Shown: positions 1-10,231, numbered from the stretch's first letter. The stretch: 64,000 bases of DNA from an uncultured SAR86 cluster bacterium (GCA_902547295.1 CACCNJ010000005.1:1-64000), one strand, 5' to 3'. Program-made: numbers and translations. Notes: generated from the letters alone by a model not told the origin.

Positions 1-1490
1 CAAATCTCCAAGAAATTGTATCTTTTTTGATTAAAAAAGATGTGAAGATTCTATCAACTGGTGGAACTTATAAAGCAATAAAAGAAATTACGGATAAGGT
101 TACAGAAGTTTCTGAGTTTACTGGATTTGAAGAAATGATGGATGGAAGAGTTAAAACTCTTCATCCAAAGATACATGCAGGCATTCTTGCAAGAAGAGAA
201 TCTGATATGAAGGTGCTTAAAGAGAGAGGATATGAAACCATTGATTTAGTAATTGTTAATTTATATCCATTTACAGAAACTATAAAAAAAGGTTCTTCTT
301 TTGAGGATGCGATAGAAAATATAGATATAGGTGGCCCTACAATGATCCGAGCTGCTGCAAAAAATTTTAAAGATGTCGTCATAGTATGCAATCCAAATGA
401 CTATAGTCATATTATTAGTGAGTGGAATGAAAATGATGGCATTTCATATGAAACAAGAAAGAATCTCTCTCAAAAAGTATTTGCCTTAATGGCCAATTAT
501 AATAAATCGATATCTGATTACCTCAAAGGAGAAGTTGAAGATATTCATTTCTATAATTTTTCAAATAATGTTAATTTAAGATATGGTGAAAACCCTCATC
601 AAAATGCAACACTTTTTACTTTTGATAATTTAAAAAATAAAAATATCGCAAATGCTGAAATTATCCAAGGAAAAGAGCTTTCATATAATAATATTGTAGA
701 TGCTGATGCCGCTTGGGAATGTGTTAGGGAATTTAGTAATCCTGCTTGTGTTATTGTTAAGCATGCTAATCCATGTGGTGTTGCTGAGGCAAAATCAATC
801 AATGAAGCTTATGACCTTTCTTTTAAAACAGATCCAACCTCTGCGTTTGGAGGAATTATTGCTTTCAATAAGAAATTAGATAAAGAAACAGCAAAAGAAA
901 TTAATCAAAGACAATTTGTTGAATTGGTAATAGCTCCAGATTATGAAAAGGATGCGATTAAAGATTTTTCTTCTAAAAAAAATATAAGAGTCCTTAGAGT
1001 TGATTTAGATCAAGATAATCCTTACCCAGGAACAATTAAGAAAGTCTCTGGAGGTATTTTGATCCAAGATGATGATACAAAAAAATTAGATGCTAACGAA
1101 CTAAGATGTGTTACCCAGAGAAAACCCTCTGACGAAGAGCTTGATGATCTTTTATTTGCATGGAAAGTGGCTAAATTTGTAAAAAGTAATGCCATCGTTT
1201 ATGTAAAGAACAAACAAACTATCGGTATAGGAGCTGGTCAAATGAGCAGAGTAATTAGTGCAGAAATTGCCAACTTAAAAGCCAAAGAAGAGGGATTGGA
1301 AGTAAAAAATGCTGTAATGGCATCGGATGCATTTTTTCCATTTAGAGATGGAATAGATAAAGCAGCCTCAAGCGGAATTGCTGCAATTATTCAACCAGGT
1401 GGGTCTATAAAAGATGATGAAGTAATAGCTGCAGCAAATGAACACAACATTGCAATGATGTTTACTGGAATGAGGCATTTTCGACACTAA
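1..1490 (+). CDS. purH: Bifunctional AICAR transformylase / IMP cyclohydrolase PurH, 5' end missing
   Basis: PurH catalyses the last two steps of IMP synthesis. The reading frame is open from the first bases of the window (frame of base 3), so the true start lies upstream; a TTG at 27 is not the start because residues before it still resemble the MGS-like domain. Visible marks are LSTGGTYKA in the N-terminal cyclohydrolase domain, KHANPCGV (near base 760) and [10 protein letters not shown] in the transformylase domain, and a C-terminal [11 protein letters not shown]. About 495 residues are seen, so only roughly 20-30 are missing. The stop overlaps the purD start by one base, indicating one purine operon. 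Confidence 0.97.
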   Translation, partial: NLQEIVSFLIKKDVKILSTGGTYKAIKEITDKVTEVSEFTGFEEMMDGRVKTLHPKIHAGILARRESDMKVLKERGYETIDLVIVNLYPFTETIKKGSSFEDAIENIDIGGPTMIRAAAKNFKDVVIVCNPNDYSHIISEWNENDGISYETRKNLSQKVFALMANYNKSISDYLKGEVEDIHFYNFSNNVNLRYGENPHQNATLFTFDNLKNKNIANAEIIQGKELSYNNIVDADAAWECVREFSNPACVIVKHANPCGVAEAKSINEAYDLSFKTDPTSAFGGIIAFNKKLDKETAKEINQRQFVELVIAPDYEKDAIKDFSSKKNIRVLRVDLDQDNPYPGTIKKVSGGILIQDDDTKKLDANELRCVTQRKPSDEELDDLLFAWKVAKFVKSNAIVYVKNKQTIGIGAGQMSRVISAEIANLKAKEEGLEVKNAVMASDAFFPFRDGIDKAASSGIAAIIQPGGSIKDDEVIAAANEHNIAMMFTGMRHFRH

Positions 1491-2758
1491 TGAAAGTTCT
1501 GATAATTGGTTCAGGTGGAAGAGAACATGCTTTGGCCTGGAAATGTGCTCAAGATGATATCGTAAAACATGTTTTTGTCTGTCCTGGTAACGCAGGAACC
1601 TATCTGGAGGATAAAGTAAGCAATGTTGATCTTAACTTAAATGAATTTAGCTCAATAGAAAAATTTTGTTTAGAAGAAAAGGTAGAGCTTGTCATTATTG
1701 GTCCAGAACAGCCACTTGTTGATGGTTTGACTGATTTTTTACAGAGTAAAAATATTAAAACTTTCGGTCCATCTAAAAATGCAGCTCAATTAGAGGGTTC
1801 AAAAACCTTTTCTAAAGATTTCTTCGTAAAGTACAACATTCCAACAGCCAAATACAAATCGTTCGACAACTTTGAAAGCTCATTAGAATATCTACATGAG
1901 ATTTCTTTTCCAACAGTCGTTAAAGCTGACGGTTTGGCAGCTGGTAAGGGCGTAATAATTTGTCAAAACTCTGAAGAAGCAATAAAAGCACTAGATAGCA
2001 TTTTTAATGATAAGGCCTTTGGAACTGCTGGTAATCGAGTAGTAATCGAGGAATTTTTAGAAGGTGAGGAAGCATCATTTATTGCTGTAGTAAGTAAAGA
2101 TAAGATAATTCCATTGGCAACGAGCCAAGATCATAAGGCTGTAGGAGATGGTGATGTCGGGTTAAATACCGGAGGAATGGGTGCTTATTCTCCGGCACCA
2201 ATAGTAACTGAAGAAATTCATAAAAAGATTCTTAATGAGGTTATGTATCCCACTATGAATGGTTTAATTAATGAAGGTTCGCCTTATTTAGGATTTCTTT
2301 ATGCAGGGCTGATGATTAAAGATAATGAGATTAAGGTTCTTGAATTTAATTGCAGATTTGGTGATCCAGAAACTCAACCTATTTTATTAAGGCTTAATTC
2401 GAGTTTGGTTGAACTTTGCAAAGCAGCTATTGATGATGAATTGGATACATATTCAATTCAATGGACTGAAAAACATTCATGTGGAGTTGTAATTGCCTCT
2501 GAAGGCTATCCTGAAGACTATGAATCCAATAAAAAAGTTTCTATAAAAGAAAATAACATCAAAGATTCAAAGTTGTTTCATGCAGGAACAAAATATGAAA
2601 ATGAAATGGTACTTACAAGTGGAGGTAGGGTTTTTTGTGCAACAGCACTAGGGAGCGATTTGAAAGATGCACAAAAAAACGCATATAATCTCGTAAATAA
2701 TGTCGAATTTGACGGTGCATTTTTCAGAAAAGACATTGGATTCAAAGGAATTAAATGA
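1490..2758 (+). CDS. purD: Phosphoribosylamine-glycine ligase PurD
   Basis: GAR synthetase makes glycinamide ribonucleotide from phosphoribosylamine, glycine and ATP, the second step of purine synthesis. The 422-residue product has the family length. It shows GSGGREHALAWK (residues 7-18), GPEQPLVDGL (71-80), the ATP-grasp segment KADGLAAGKGV (145-155) and the RFGDPETQ signature near residue 290. The start ATG overlaps the purH stop by one base, and the stop overlaps the coq7 start (ATGA), so translation of the three genes is probably coupled. Confidence 0.98.
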   Translation: MKVLIIGSGGREHALAWKCAQDDIVKHVFVCPGNAGTYLEDKVSNVDLNLNEFSSIEKFCLEEKVELVIIGPEQPLVDGLTDFLQSKNIKTFGPSKNAAQLEGSKTFSKDFFVKYNIPTAKYKSFDNFESSLEYLHEISFPTVVKADGLAAGKGVIICQNSEEAIKALDSIFNDKAFGTAGNRVVIEEFLEGEEASFIAVVSKDKIIPLATSQDHKAVGDGDVGLNTGGMGAYSPAPIVTEEIHKKILNEVMYPTMNGLINEGSPYLGFLYAGLMIKDNEIKVLEFNCRFGDPETQPILLRLNSSLVELCKAAIDDELDTYSIQWTEKHSCGVVIASEGYPEDYESNKKVSIKENNIKDSKLFHAGTKYENEMVLTSGGRVFCATALGSDLKDAQKNAYNLVNNVEFDGAFFRKDIGFKGIK

Positions 2759-3390
2759 GCATTTTAAATAATATCGTAAATGAGCTTGATATAGCTTTAA
2801 GAACTCTATCAGATAAAAAAACTGGAACTGATAGAGAGTATCCACCTGCGCCAAAAGAAAAAAATACTGAAGAGCTTTCAAAAAAAGAAAAAGATTTATC
2901 TATTCAAATGATGAGGATAAATCATGCTGGAGAAGTTGCTGCACAAGCACTATATCGTGGACAGGCTTTTGTATGCAAAGATCCAAAAATAAAAGAACAT
3001 TTAATTCATGCTGGCGAAGAAGAAACAGATCATTTAGTTTGGTGTAAAAAAAGACTAGATGAGCTTGGTGGTAATAGTTCAATATTGAATCCCCTTTGGT
3101 ATGCTGGATCGTTTGCCATTGGAGCTATTTTTGGTTCTATGGGAGAAAAGACAAGTCTTGGATTTGTTGAAGAAACAGAAAAACAGGTAGTTATACATCT
3201 TCAAAAACACTTAGATAAAATTTCAGAGAAAGATAAAGAGACTATTGAAATATTAAAGACCATGCAAGCTGATGAAGATCTTCATGCCGGGCAAGCAAAT
3301 GAGTCAGGCGCAGAGGAATTAGAATCGCCTACAAAAAAAGTAATGGAAGTCACTGCAAAGATGATGACTTCTACAAGTGCTTACATCTAA
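2755..3390 (+). CDS. coq7: 2-polyprenyl-3-methyl-6-methoxy-1,4-benzoquinone monooxygenase Coq7
   Basis: Coq7 is a di-iron hydroxylase that adds the C6 (DMQ) hydroxyl in ubiquinone synthesis at the inner membrane. The 211-residue protein carries NHAGE (iron-ligand Glu60) and two ExxH motifs, EETDH (residues 89-93) and DEDLH in the C-terminal half, the di-iron arrangement of the family. It is translationally coupled to purD by an ATGA overlap. It is an alternative to the flavin-dependent UbiF found in enteric bacteria; ubiC and ubiA at 38.9-40.2 kb belong to the same pathway. Confidence 0.95.
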   Translation: MSILNNIVNELDIALRTLSDKKTGTDREYPPAPKEKNTEELSKKEKDLSIQMMRINHAGEVAAQALYRGQAFVCKDPKIKEHLIHAGEEETDHLVWCKKRLDELGGNSSILNPLWYAGSFAIGAIFGSMGEKTSLGFVEETEKQVVIHLQKHLDKISEKDKETIEILKTMQADEDLHAGQANESGAEELESPTKKVMEVTAKMMTSTSAYI

Positions 3391-3400
3391 TAATATCTAA

Positions 3401-4711
3401 ATGAATCAATCCACATCAGTAAACCAAGACAAAAACATGAGAAAGGTTGCCCTAACTGCTCTAGCTGGGACCAGTATTGAGTGGTATGACTTCTTTCTCT
3501 ATGGTGCTGCAGCAGCTTTAATATTTCCAACTGCTTTTTTTGGAGAAATACCTGAAACAACAGCTTTGATTCTTTCTTTATTAACATTTGCTGCGGGTTT
3601 TATAGCAAGGCCTATAGGTGGAATAATTTTTGGTCACTTCGGTGATAGGGTTGGAAGAAAAAAAACTCTTATTGCAGCTTTGATGTTAATGGGCATATCT
3701 TCAACTTTAATAGGATTATTACCAACCTATGCAATGATTGGAGTTACGGCCCCTATTCTCCTTACACTTCTAAGATTTGCTCAAGGTCTTGCAATTGGCG
3801 GTCAATGGGGAGGAGCGATGTTGTTGGTTACCGAGAGTGCTCCCTCAAATCAAAGAGGATACTATGGTGCCTTTGCACAGGCTGGCGCTCCAATTGGTGT
3901 AATCTTAGCCAACTTAGCGTTAATTGTTACAAGCGCGCTAGTGTCTGAAGAATTTTTTAATACGTGGGGATGGAGAATACCTTTCTTAGCAAGTGCTGTT
4001 CTTATTCTAATAAGCATGTATATACAACTTAATCTTGAAGATACTAAAGCTTTTAAAGCACTAGCAACAAATTCAGATAATAGCTCAAATGAAAAAGTAA
4101 AAAGTTCTCCTGTTGTTGAGGCAATAAGAAGATATCCAAAAAGAATCATGCTTGCTGCAGGTGCTTTTTTATCAGTTCAAGTAACCTTCTACATTTTGAT
4201 TGCATTTATGCTTGCTTATGGAGTTTCAAGTGCAAATATGGAAAGAGATGACATGTTAACTGCAGTTCTTATTGGCTGTGCCATTATGGTACCGCTTCAA
4301 TTTATGTTCTCATCATATTCTGATAGAAACGGTAGAAAAGGAATATTTATGCTAGGAGCAATCCTTTCTGGGATTTGGGCTTTTGCAATTTTTCCATTAG
4401 TTGATACTGGAAATTTTTGGTTAATAGTCCTCGCATTAACCTTTGGACTTATTTTTTTAGCAATGATGTATGGCCCTCAGGCAGCTTTTTTTACCGAGCT
4501 TTTTAGTACTGAAGTAAGATATTCTGGTGCGACATTGGGGTATCAGTTTGGAGCAATCGTGGGAGGAGCTTTTGCTCCGACGATAGCGGTTAAGTTATGG
4601 TCTGATTTCGATATTTTTTGGGTATCTGTTTACATTGCATTTGCAGCATTCTTGACGCTAATTTCTGTTATGGCATTAACAGAAACATATCAATCAAACC
4701 TTGACGATTAA
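3401..4711 (+). CDS. MFS transporter, metabolite:H+ symporter (MHS) family
   Basis: A 436-residue inner-membrane protein with about 12 hydrophobic segments. SIEWYDFFLYG near the N-terminus and GHFGDRVGRKK in the loop after helix 2 are signatures of the MHS branch of the major facilitator superfamily (ProP, ShiA and KgtP relatives). Substrates in this branch are organic acids, betaine or proline, shikimate and the like; the sequence does not let me choose. It starts 10 bases after coq7 and converges with the gene ending at 4722, with no clear terminator hairpin in the 10-base gap. Confidence 0.88.
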   Translation: MNQSTSVNQDKNMRKVALTALAGTSIEWYDFFLYGAAAALIFPTAFFGEIPETTALILSLLTFAAGFIARPIGGIIFGHFGDRVGRKKTLIAALMLMGISSTLIGLLPTYAMIGVTAPILLTLLRFAQGLAIGGQWGGAMLLVTESAPSNQRGYYGAFAQAGAPIGVILANLALIVTSALVSEEFFNTWGWRIPFLASAVLILISMYIQLNLEDTKAFKALATNSDNSSNEKVKSSPVVEAIRRYPKRIMLAAGAFLSVQVTFYILIAFMLAYGVSSANMERDDMLTAVLIGCAIMVPLQFMFSSYSDRNGRKGIFMLGAILSGIWAFAIFPLVDTGNFWLIVLALTFGLIFLAMMYGPQAAFFTELFSTEVRYSGATLGYQFGAIVGGAFAPTIAVKLWSDFDIFWVSVYIAFAAFLTLISVMALTETYQSNLDD

Positions 4712-4721
4712 TATCAAATCT

Positions 4722-5276
4722 TCAGGACTTCCACTTAATATTACAACCCATTGACGGAAACTGTTCATCTGAAATAGGTCTATTATTTTGTAAATTATCT
4801 ATTGCCGTCCTTAAGTCTTTGCCTGATGGAATTTGGTCAGAGCCAGGAGATGATTCATCTAACCTTCCCCGATATACGAGTTTTTGATTTGAATCAAAAA
4901 GATAAAATTCAGGCGTACACTCAGCTTTATATTTTCTTGCTATTTCTTGCGTTTCATCAAACAGATATGGAAATGATAAGTCTAAAGAGTTCCACATTTC
5001 TTTCATTTTGTGAGGGTTATCTTGGGGATGACTAATAATGTCATTAGAACTTATAGCTATCATATTAATACTTTCAGCATAATCCTCTTCAAGTCGAATA
5101 ATCTCATCATGATAATGAATGACATATGGACAATGATTGCAAATAAACATTATTAATGAAGGTTTATCTCTATCAATTGAGTCTGACGAAAAATTTTTAT
5201 TAGACACTGAGTTTAGTAAATCAAACTCAATAAGATTGGTTTGAAGTTCAAGCATGCTTGAGTAAGTTAAAGCCAT
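4722..5276 (-). CDS. Thioredoxin-fold redoxin of the AhpC/TSA type
   Basis: A 184-residue protein with a thioredoxin-like fold and the active-site segment CNHCPYV (Cys46 and Cys49, a CxxC pair). This is the pattern of the widespread 'thioredoxin family protein' with an AhpC/TSA or redoxin domain. There is no signal peptide, so it is probably cytoplasmic. It may act as a thiol oxidoreductase or peroxiredoxin-like enzyme; no specific partner can be named. It lies 7 bases downstream of the helicase gene on the same strand, at the end of the trp-linked operon. Confidence 0.85.
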   Translation of the reverse strand: MALTYSSMLELQTNLIEFDLLNSVSNKNFSSDSIDRDKPSLIMFICNHCPYVIHYHDEIIRLEEDYAESINMIAISSNDIISHPQDNPHKMKEMWNSLDLSFPYLFDETQEIARKYKAECTPEFYLFDSNQKLVYRGRLDESSPGSDQIPSGKDLRTAIDNLQNNRPISDEQFPSMGCNIKWKS

Positions 5277-5283
5277 ATTAATA

Positions 5284-6453
5284 TTATAGACTCATTTGCT
5301 GCCACTTAATTGGAACGCCCTCTAGCTTATATCTATTTGATTCTTCTCGTAATTTTTCGTACTCAGTTTTTGAAGAGTAAACAGTAACTATCAAAGCATT
5401 TTCTTTATTAGCAGTTATTCTTAAAACCCTTCCCATTCTTTGAATTCTTTGTCTTTTAGATGATGAGGCACTTAGAATCATTGCTCCATCTGCCTCAGGC
5501 ATATCAAAGCCTTCATCTAATGCAGTACAGCTTACCAAGACATTTAATTTGCCTGACTTAAAAGCCTCAAGATTTTCTTGTCTTTCATCGTCTTTAAGAT
5601 CTGTATTATAAATACCTGACTTAAATCCTTTCTTATTTATAATTTTGTTGAAGTCTTTCGCCTGCTTCTTATTTTCAGTAAAAACAATCCAGCTATCTCT
5701 TTTATATTTTTGAATAAGCTCAACACCATATGGGATCCTATTCTTAGAATTTTTTACAAGCCTAGCTCTATTAAAAATTAGCATTTTCAATGGATAATCA
5801 TTCATGTCTTGACCGCCAATAGTGGCTGCTCGTCTTTGTATGCTCTTTGTAAATTTTTTATATTTTTCTTCTTCTTCTGGTAATAAGGCTGCATAACCAT
5901 AAAGAAGTTTAAAATTTACTATTACCTCATCTTCTCTAGCATCTATGTAATCGTAATCAAAGATGATATCTCCGAGAATCTTTTTAATAATGATATAAAA
6001 ATTATCGTCATAGTCTCTCTCGGGAGTTGCTGATAATCCAAGTGTGGCATTCCAATTATTTGAGAGCATTTCTCCTCTTTTTTCTGTTCCAATTTTATGG
6101 CATTCATCAACTATTAATAACGTGTTTTGATAATTTACTTCTTCAATAATATTTTTTAATGAATCGATAGTTGTAATGCATATCTTTTTAAGTCCATTGG
6201 TTTGCTCTCCTCCTCCATTAAGTGAAATTTCTTTTGATTTAAATTCTTGTGAAAGACTTTCATACCACTGATCTAAAAGAGCTATTGAGGGGACTACAAT
6301 TAGAATATTCTTTTTAGGATCATCTTCTAGATATTGTTTTAAACAATGAATAGCAAAGAATGTTTTTCCTCCACCGGTGACAACTTTAATGATGCCTCTT
6401 TTTTTTGCCCACCAAAGCGGGAAAGCCTTTTCTTGCCATTCCCTAAGTTTCAA
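5284..6453 (-). CDS. Superfamily 2 DNA/RNA helicase, XPB/RAD25-like core
   Basis: A 389-residue protein made almost wholly of the two RecA-like helicase domains. Motif I is VTGGGKT (residues 25-31), motif II DECH (116-119), motif III SATP (141-144), and motif VI is QRIQRMGRVLR near residue 335. A Q-tip-like LREWQ near the start and the ResIII/Helicase_C arrangement match XPB-like helicases. No nuclease or methylase domain is attached. The first 11 bases overlap the end of trpC, so it is expressed with the trp genes, although no link to tryptophan synthesis is known. Its biological substrate is unknown. Confidence 0.88.
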   Translation of the reverse strand: MKLREWQEKAFPLWWAKKRGIIKVVTGGGKTFFAIHCLKQYLEDDPKKNILIVVPSIALLDQWYESLSQEFKSKEISLNGGGEQTNGLKKICITTIDSLKNIIEEVNYQNTLLIVDECHKIGTEKRGEMLSNNWNATLGLSATPERDYDDNFYIIIKKILGDIIFDYDYIDAREDEVIVNFKLLYGYAALLPEEEEKYKKFTKSIQRRAATIGGQDMNDYPLKMLIFNRARLVKNSKNRIPYGVELIQKYKRDSWIVFTENKKQAKDFNKIINKKGFKSGIYNTDLKDDERQENLEAFKSGKLNVLVSCTALDEGFDMPEADGAMILSASSSKRQRIQRMGRVLRITANKENALIVTVYSSKTEYEKLREESNRYKLEGVPIKWQQMSL

Positions 6454-7198
6454 AAAAATCTCCTTTCATCAAGCTTTCACCAATTAGAAAGACATTAATA
6501 TTATGTTGTTGAAGGTATTCGATATCTTTTTTACTTTTTATGCCCGATTCAGCAATAAAAATATTTTCTCCTTCAAAAATTTTTTTTAGTTCAACTGAAT
6601 TATTAATATCGACATCAAAAGTTTTTAAATTTCTATTATTGACTCCAATAATTGCATTAGAAAAATGCTGTACTCTTTGTAATTCCTCCTCATCATGAAC
6701 CTCAATAATATAATCAAGCTTGAGTCTTTCTGCTATTTCTGAAAATTTTTTTAATTCTTCGTCATTTAGTATTGAAGCAATGAGTAAAATACAATCTGCT
6801 CCAATCAACTTTGACTCATATATTTGATACTCATCAACTATGAAGTCTTTTCTCAGGATTGGAAGACTAGTAATTGCTTTGACATCCATAAGGTATTGAA
6901 TATTTCCTAAAAAATAATCTTCCTCTGTGAGAATGGAAAGTGCCGAGGCTCCAAAAGATTCATATTCTTTTGATTTTAAGACTGGATCAAAATTATCACT
7001 GATAATGCCTGCGCTTGGAGATGCTTTCTTAATCTCAGCAATTATAGCTTCAGCTTTATTCAGAAGACTTTTCTTAAAATTTGTTTCTTTAAGATTCTCG
7101 AAATCTATTTTAGAACTCAATTCTTCAAGCGATAGTCCTTGTTTTTTTTCTTCAAGTTTAGATTTTGTTTTTGCTACTATTTCATCAAGAATATTCAT
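6443..7198 (-). CDS. trpC: Indole-3-glycerol phosphate synthase TrpC
   Basis: Converts CdRP to indole-3-glycerol phosphate. The 251-residue TIM barrel is of standard single-function length. It contains IIAEIKKASPSAG (catalytic Lys on strand 1), LRKDFIVDEYQIYES, IIEVHDEEEL, IGVNNRNLKTF and AESGIKSKKDI, all conserved in the family. No PRA isomerase (TrpF) domain is fused. Its start overlaps the trpD stop by one base, the tight spacing of the trpGDC arrangement found in pseudomonads and other gammaproteobacteria. Confidence 0.98.
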   Translation of the reverse strand: MNILDEIVAKTKSKLEEKKQGLSLEELSSKIDFENLKETNFKKSLLNKAEAIIAEIKKASPSAGIISDNFDPVLKSKEYESFGASALSILTEEDYFLGNIQYLMDVKAITSLPILRKDFIVDEYQIYESKLIGADCILLIASILNDEELKKFSEIAERLKLDYIIEVHDEEELQRVQHFSNAIIGVNNRNLKTFDVDINNSVELKKIFEGENIFIAESGIKSKKDIEYLQQHNINVFLIGESLMKGDFFET

Positions 7199-8205
7199 TA
7201 TTCGTTCGAAACCCTCACATAATCTGCTAATTTTTGTGCAGCCTGTCCGTTATTCATGCAATCAAATGCCATTTCTACGCCATCACTTATAGAGTTAACT
7301 ACACTTGCTACATATAAAGCAGCCCCGCTATTTAATGCGATCATGTCTTGCACAGCAGAACTCTCTCCATTAAATGCGCTATTCACAAGTAAAAGACTTT
7401 CGTCCGAAGAATTCGCAGCAATTTGATCAAATGAAGATAGGTTTAGTCCGTAATCTTTTGGAGAAATTTTATATTCGCTAACTTTATTGTCTTTTAATTC
7501 TGAAACAATAGTTTCTGAACAAATTGAAATCTCATCAAGACCATCATCGCCGTGAACAATCATGACGTGTTTCATATCAAGATTTTTTGCAACATCAGAA
7601 AACATTCTTACAAGCTTCTCATCATAAACTCCTAAGACCTGTTTTTTTGCACTGCATGGATTAGTATGCGGTCCTAACAAATTAAAAATAGTTTTTTCAG
7701 CAATTTTTTGTCTAACTGGCATCACGAACTTCATCGCTTCATGATGAAGTGGAGCAAATAAAAATACGAATCCAACTTTATCAAAAATTGATATTAATTT
7801 TTCTCTTTCATGATTAATGTTTGCACCTGACTGTGTAAGAAAGTCTGCACTACCAGATTTACTAGAAATTGCTTTATTACCATGCTTAGTGATTTTAGCT
7901 CCTGCAGCTGCAGCAACAAAAGATGAGGCAGTTGAGCAATTAAAAGTATGTAGACCTGTTCCACCTGTTCCACAAGTATCAATATGTGAACCATCACCTA
8001 TGTCAAATTTTAAAGATTTTTCTTTCATGACAATTGCAGCAGCAGTAACTTCAGTCTCTGATATACCCTTTTCATTTAATCCAATTAGAAAAGATTCAAT
8101 ATCGTCATCATCAGACATACCAGACATTATTAAATTAATGGCTTCTTGCATCTCGTTAAGAGTTAGATCTTCTTTATTATTTATTTTGTTAATAAAGTCT
8201 TTCAT
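7198..8205 (-). CDS. trpD: Anthranilate phosphoribosyltransferase TrpD
   Basis: Transfers the phosphoribosyl group of PRPP to anthranilate. The 335-residue product has the glycine-rich PRPP loop DTCGTGGTG, then HGNKAISSKSGSADFL and NLLGPHTNP, all family signatures. It is a stand-alone enzyme, not fused to TrpG as in E. coli. It overlaps trpG upstream by four bases and trpC downstream by one base, so it is probably translationally coupled to both. Confidence 0.98.
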   Translation of the reverse strand: MKDFINKINNKEDLTLNEMQEAINLIMSGMSDDDDIESFLIGLNEKGISETEVTAAAIVMKEKSLKFDIGDGSHIDTCGTGGTGLHTFNCSTASSFVAAAAGAKITKHGNKAISSKSGSADFLTQSGANINHEREKLISIFDKVGFVFLFAPLHHEAMKFVMPVRQKIAEKTIFNLLGPHTNPCSAKKQVLGVYDEKLVRMFSDVAKNLDMKHVMIVHGDDGLDEISICSETIVSELKDNKVSEYKISPKDYGLNLSSFDQIAANSSDESLLLVNSAFNGESSAVQDMIALNSGAALYVASVVNSISDGVEMAFDCMNNGQAAQKLADYVRVSNE

Positions 8206-8768
8206 ATTTTCTTAATAAAGTTTTCTATAAGCTTTGTGCCGTTATTTGTATCAATTGATTCAGGATGAAACTGAACACCATAAATTGGTCTATTGATGTG
8301 CTCAACCGCCATGATTATTTCTTTATCATCACTCAAAGTTGCAGTCACATTGAGTTCGCTTGGCAAAGTTTTCATATCAATTATTAGGCTATGGTATCTT
8401 ACAACATCATAAGATTTTTCAATTTCACTAAAAAGCAGGCTTCCATCATGATCGATGCTTGAGGTTTTTCCATGAAAAACTTCTGGTGCCTTAATAATAT
8501 TTCCACCAAAAGCTGCACCAATTGCTTGATGTCCTAAACACACTCCAAGAATTGGAACTTCTGAAGACTTAATGAGTTCAACTGATATGCCTGCTTCTTT
8601 TGGGGTGCATGGACCAGGTGATATTACAATCTTGCTTGGATTGTTTTCCATAATTTCAGATACGGACATTTCATCATTTCTTATGACTTTGATGTCTTGT
8701 TCAAACTCACCAATATAATGGACTAGGTTATAGGTGAAACTATCATAATTATCTATAACAATGATCAT
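8202..8768 (-). CDS. trpG: Anthranilate synthase component II (glutamine amidotransferase) TrpG
   Basis: Supplies ammonia from glutamine to TrpE. I place the start at the ATG at 8766-8768, giving MIIVIDNYDSFTYNL, which is where family members begin; the frame is open 19 codons further upstream but those residues lie inside trpE and look unlike TrpG. The 188-residue class I amidotransferase has nucleophile Cys77 in GVCLGHQ, and His168 and Glu170 in QFHPES. The chosen start makes an ATGA overlap with the trpE stop. Confidence 0.96.
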   Translation of the reverse strand: MIIVIDNYDSFTYNLVHYIGEFEQDIKVIRNDEMSVSEIMENNPSKIVISPGPCTPKEAGISVELIKSSEVPILGVCLGHQAIGAAFGGNIIKAPEVFHGKTSSIDHDGSLLFSEIEKSYDVVRYHSLIIDMKTLPSELNVTATLSDDKEIIMAVEHINRPIYGVQFHPESIDTNNGTKLIENFIKKI

Positions 8769-10231
8769 GAAATCATCTCCATCGCGTCTAAAAATACTTT
8801 TGATTTTTGGACACATTCCTCCCATTCCTTTTTTGGATCAGAATCAGCAACTATGCCTGCTCCGGCTCCAACGTGAATTTTGTTATCCCTTATTACAGCT
8901 GTTCTTATCGCGATCGCAGTATCAATATTACCATTCCAAGATATATAACCTATTGCGCCGCCATATATACCTCTTGAACTTGGCTCAAGCTCATTAATTA
9001 TTTCCATGGCTCTTATTTTTGGTGCACCTGAAAGAGTCCCAGCCGGCAAAGTAGCTTTAAGAGCATCAGTAAAATTTAATCCCTTGGATAATGTGCCTAC
9101 TACATTTGATACTATATGCATGACATGGGAGTATCTTTCGATTACCATTTTTTCAGTTAGTTTCACACTACCAATTTCAGAAACTCTTCCAACATCATTT
9201 CTTCCAAGATCTATAAGCATAAGATGCTCAGCTAATTCTTTCGGATCATTTAATAAATCTTTCTCATTATTTTTATCCTCATCCACATTTGCACCTCTTT
9301 TTCTTGTACCTGCAATTGGTCTGAGAGTAATATTGCTATCTTCTAATCTAACTAATATTTCAGGTGAAGATCCAACCACCTCACACTCATCAAGGTTGAG
9401 GAAATACATATATGGTGATGGGTTTATCTGTCTTAGGGCAGAATATAATTCAAATGAATCGCCGTTGAAGGATTGATAAAAATCTTGTGCTAGTACAACC
9501 TGCATTACATCACCTTCTTTTATATATTCTTTAATTTTATTCACAGACGAAATGTACTCATTTTTTGTAAAATTTGATTTAAATTCTAATTGCCCAATAG
9601 TATTTGAATAAGAAGTTTCTTCAAGTTCTCCAGAATGATCAATGCTGTTTTGAATCTCATCAATGATTGCCAAAGCATCTTCATATAATGTCTTTTGAGG
9701 GTTTGCATTATAAACAGCTTGAATACTATTGTTAAAATTGTCGTAAACAATTATTTTTTCAGACTTTACCAAATAGATATCTGGCATATGTACATCAAAT
9801 TTTGAGTCTTTTCTTTGAAGGGCATTAATTCTATTTTCAGCATACTTAGCACTTTCATACGCAAAAAAACCGACATATCCTCCATAAAATCGTGGCATAC
9901 CATCTAAAATTGGGGTCTTGTATTCAGCAATTAATTTATTTAGTTCATTCAGGGGCTCTTTGCATTCAATTAGATTAGTTCCCAGAGCTGTTTTAATTTC
10001 AATTTTATTATCTGATACTTTAATAGAGTCTTTGCAATCCAATCCAATAATTGAGTACTGAGCCCATTTTTCCCCACCTTCAATGGATTCAAGCAAGAAA
10101 GTATTTTTTTTATTCTTAATTTTTGAAAATACTTTTATGGGTGAATCTAAGTCTTTATCAATAGTTTTAATCAATGGAACAATATTAAATCCATCTTCTG
10201 CAAATTTTATGTATTCTTCTTTACTTATCAT
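8765..10231 (-). CDS. trpE: Anthranilate synthase component I TrpE
   Basis: Makes anthranilate from chorismate with TrpG. About 488 residues. The N-terminal LLES motif (near residue 48) is the tryptophan feedback-binding segment, so allosteric inhibition is expected. The chorismate-binding C-terminal half shows PSPYMYFLNL, RPIAGTRKRG, HLMLIDLGRND and GTLSGAPKIRAME. The ATG at 10231 overlaps the stop of the upstream DUF192 gene; a TTG two codons earlier (10237) with a purine-rich AGAGGT upstream is an alternative start. I see no trp leader peptide in front, only the upstream gene. Confidence 0.97.
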   Translation of the reverse strand: MISKEEYIKFAEDGFNIVPLIKTIDKDLDSPIKVFSKIKNKKNTFLLESIEGGEKWAQYSIIGLDCKDSIKVSDNKIEIKTALGTNLIECKEPLNELNKLIAEYKTPILDGMPRFYGGYVGFFAYESAKYAENRINALQRKDSKFDVHMPDIYLVKSEKIIVYDNFNNSIQAVYNANPQKTLYEDALAIIDEIQNSIDHSGELEETSYSNTIGQLEFKSNFTKNEYISSVNKIKEYIKEGDVMQVVLAQDFYQSFNGDSFELYSALRQINPSPYMYFLNLDECEVVGSSPEILVRLEDSNITLRPIAGTRKRGANVDEDKNNEKDLLNDPKELAEHLMLIDLGRNDVGRVSEIGSVKLTEKMVIERYSHVMHIVSNVVGTLSKGLNFTDALKATLPAGTLSGAPKIRAMEIINELEPSSRGIYGGAIGYISWNGNIDTAIAIRTAVIRDNKIHVGAGAGIVADSDPKKEWEECVQKSKVFLDAMEMIS

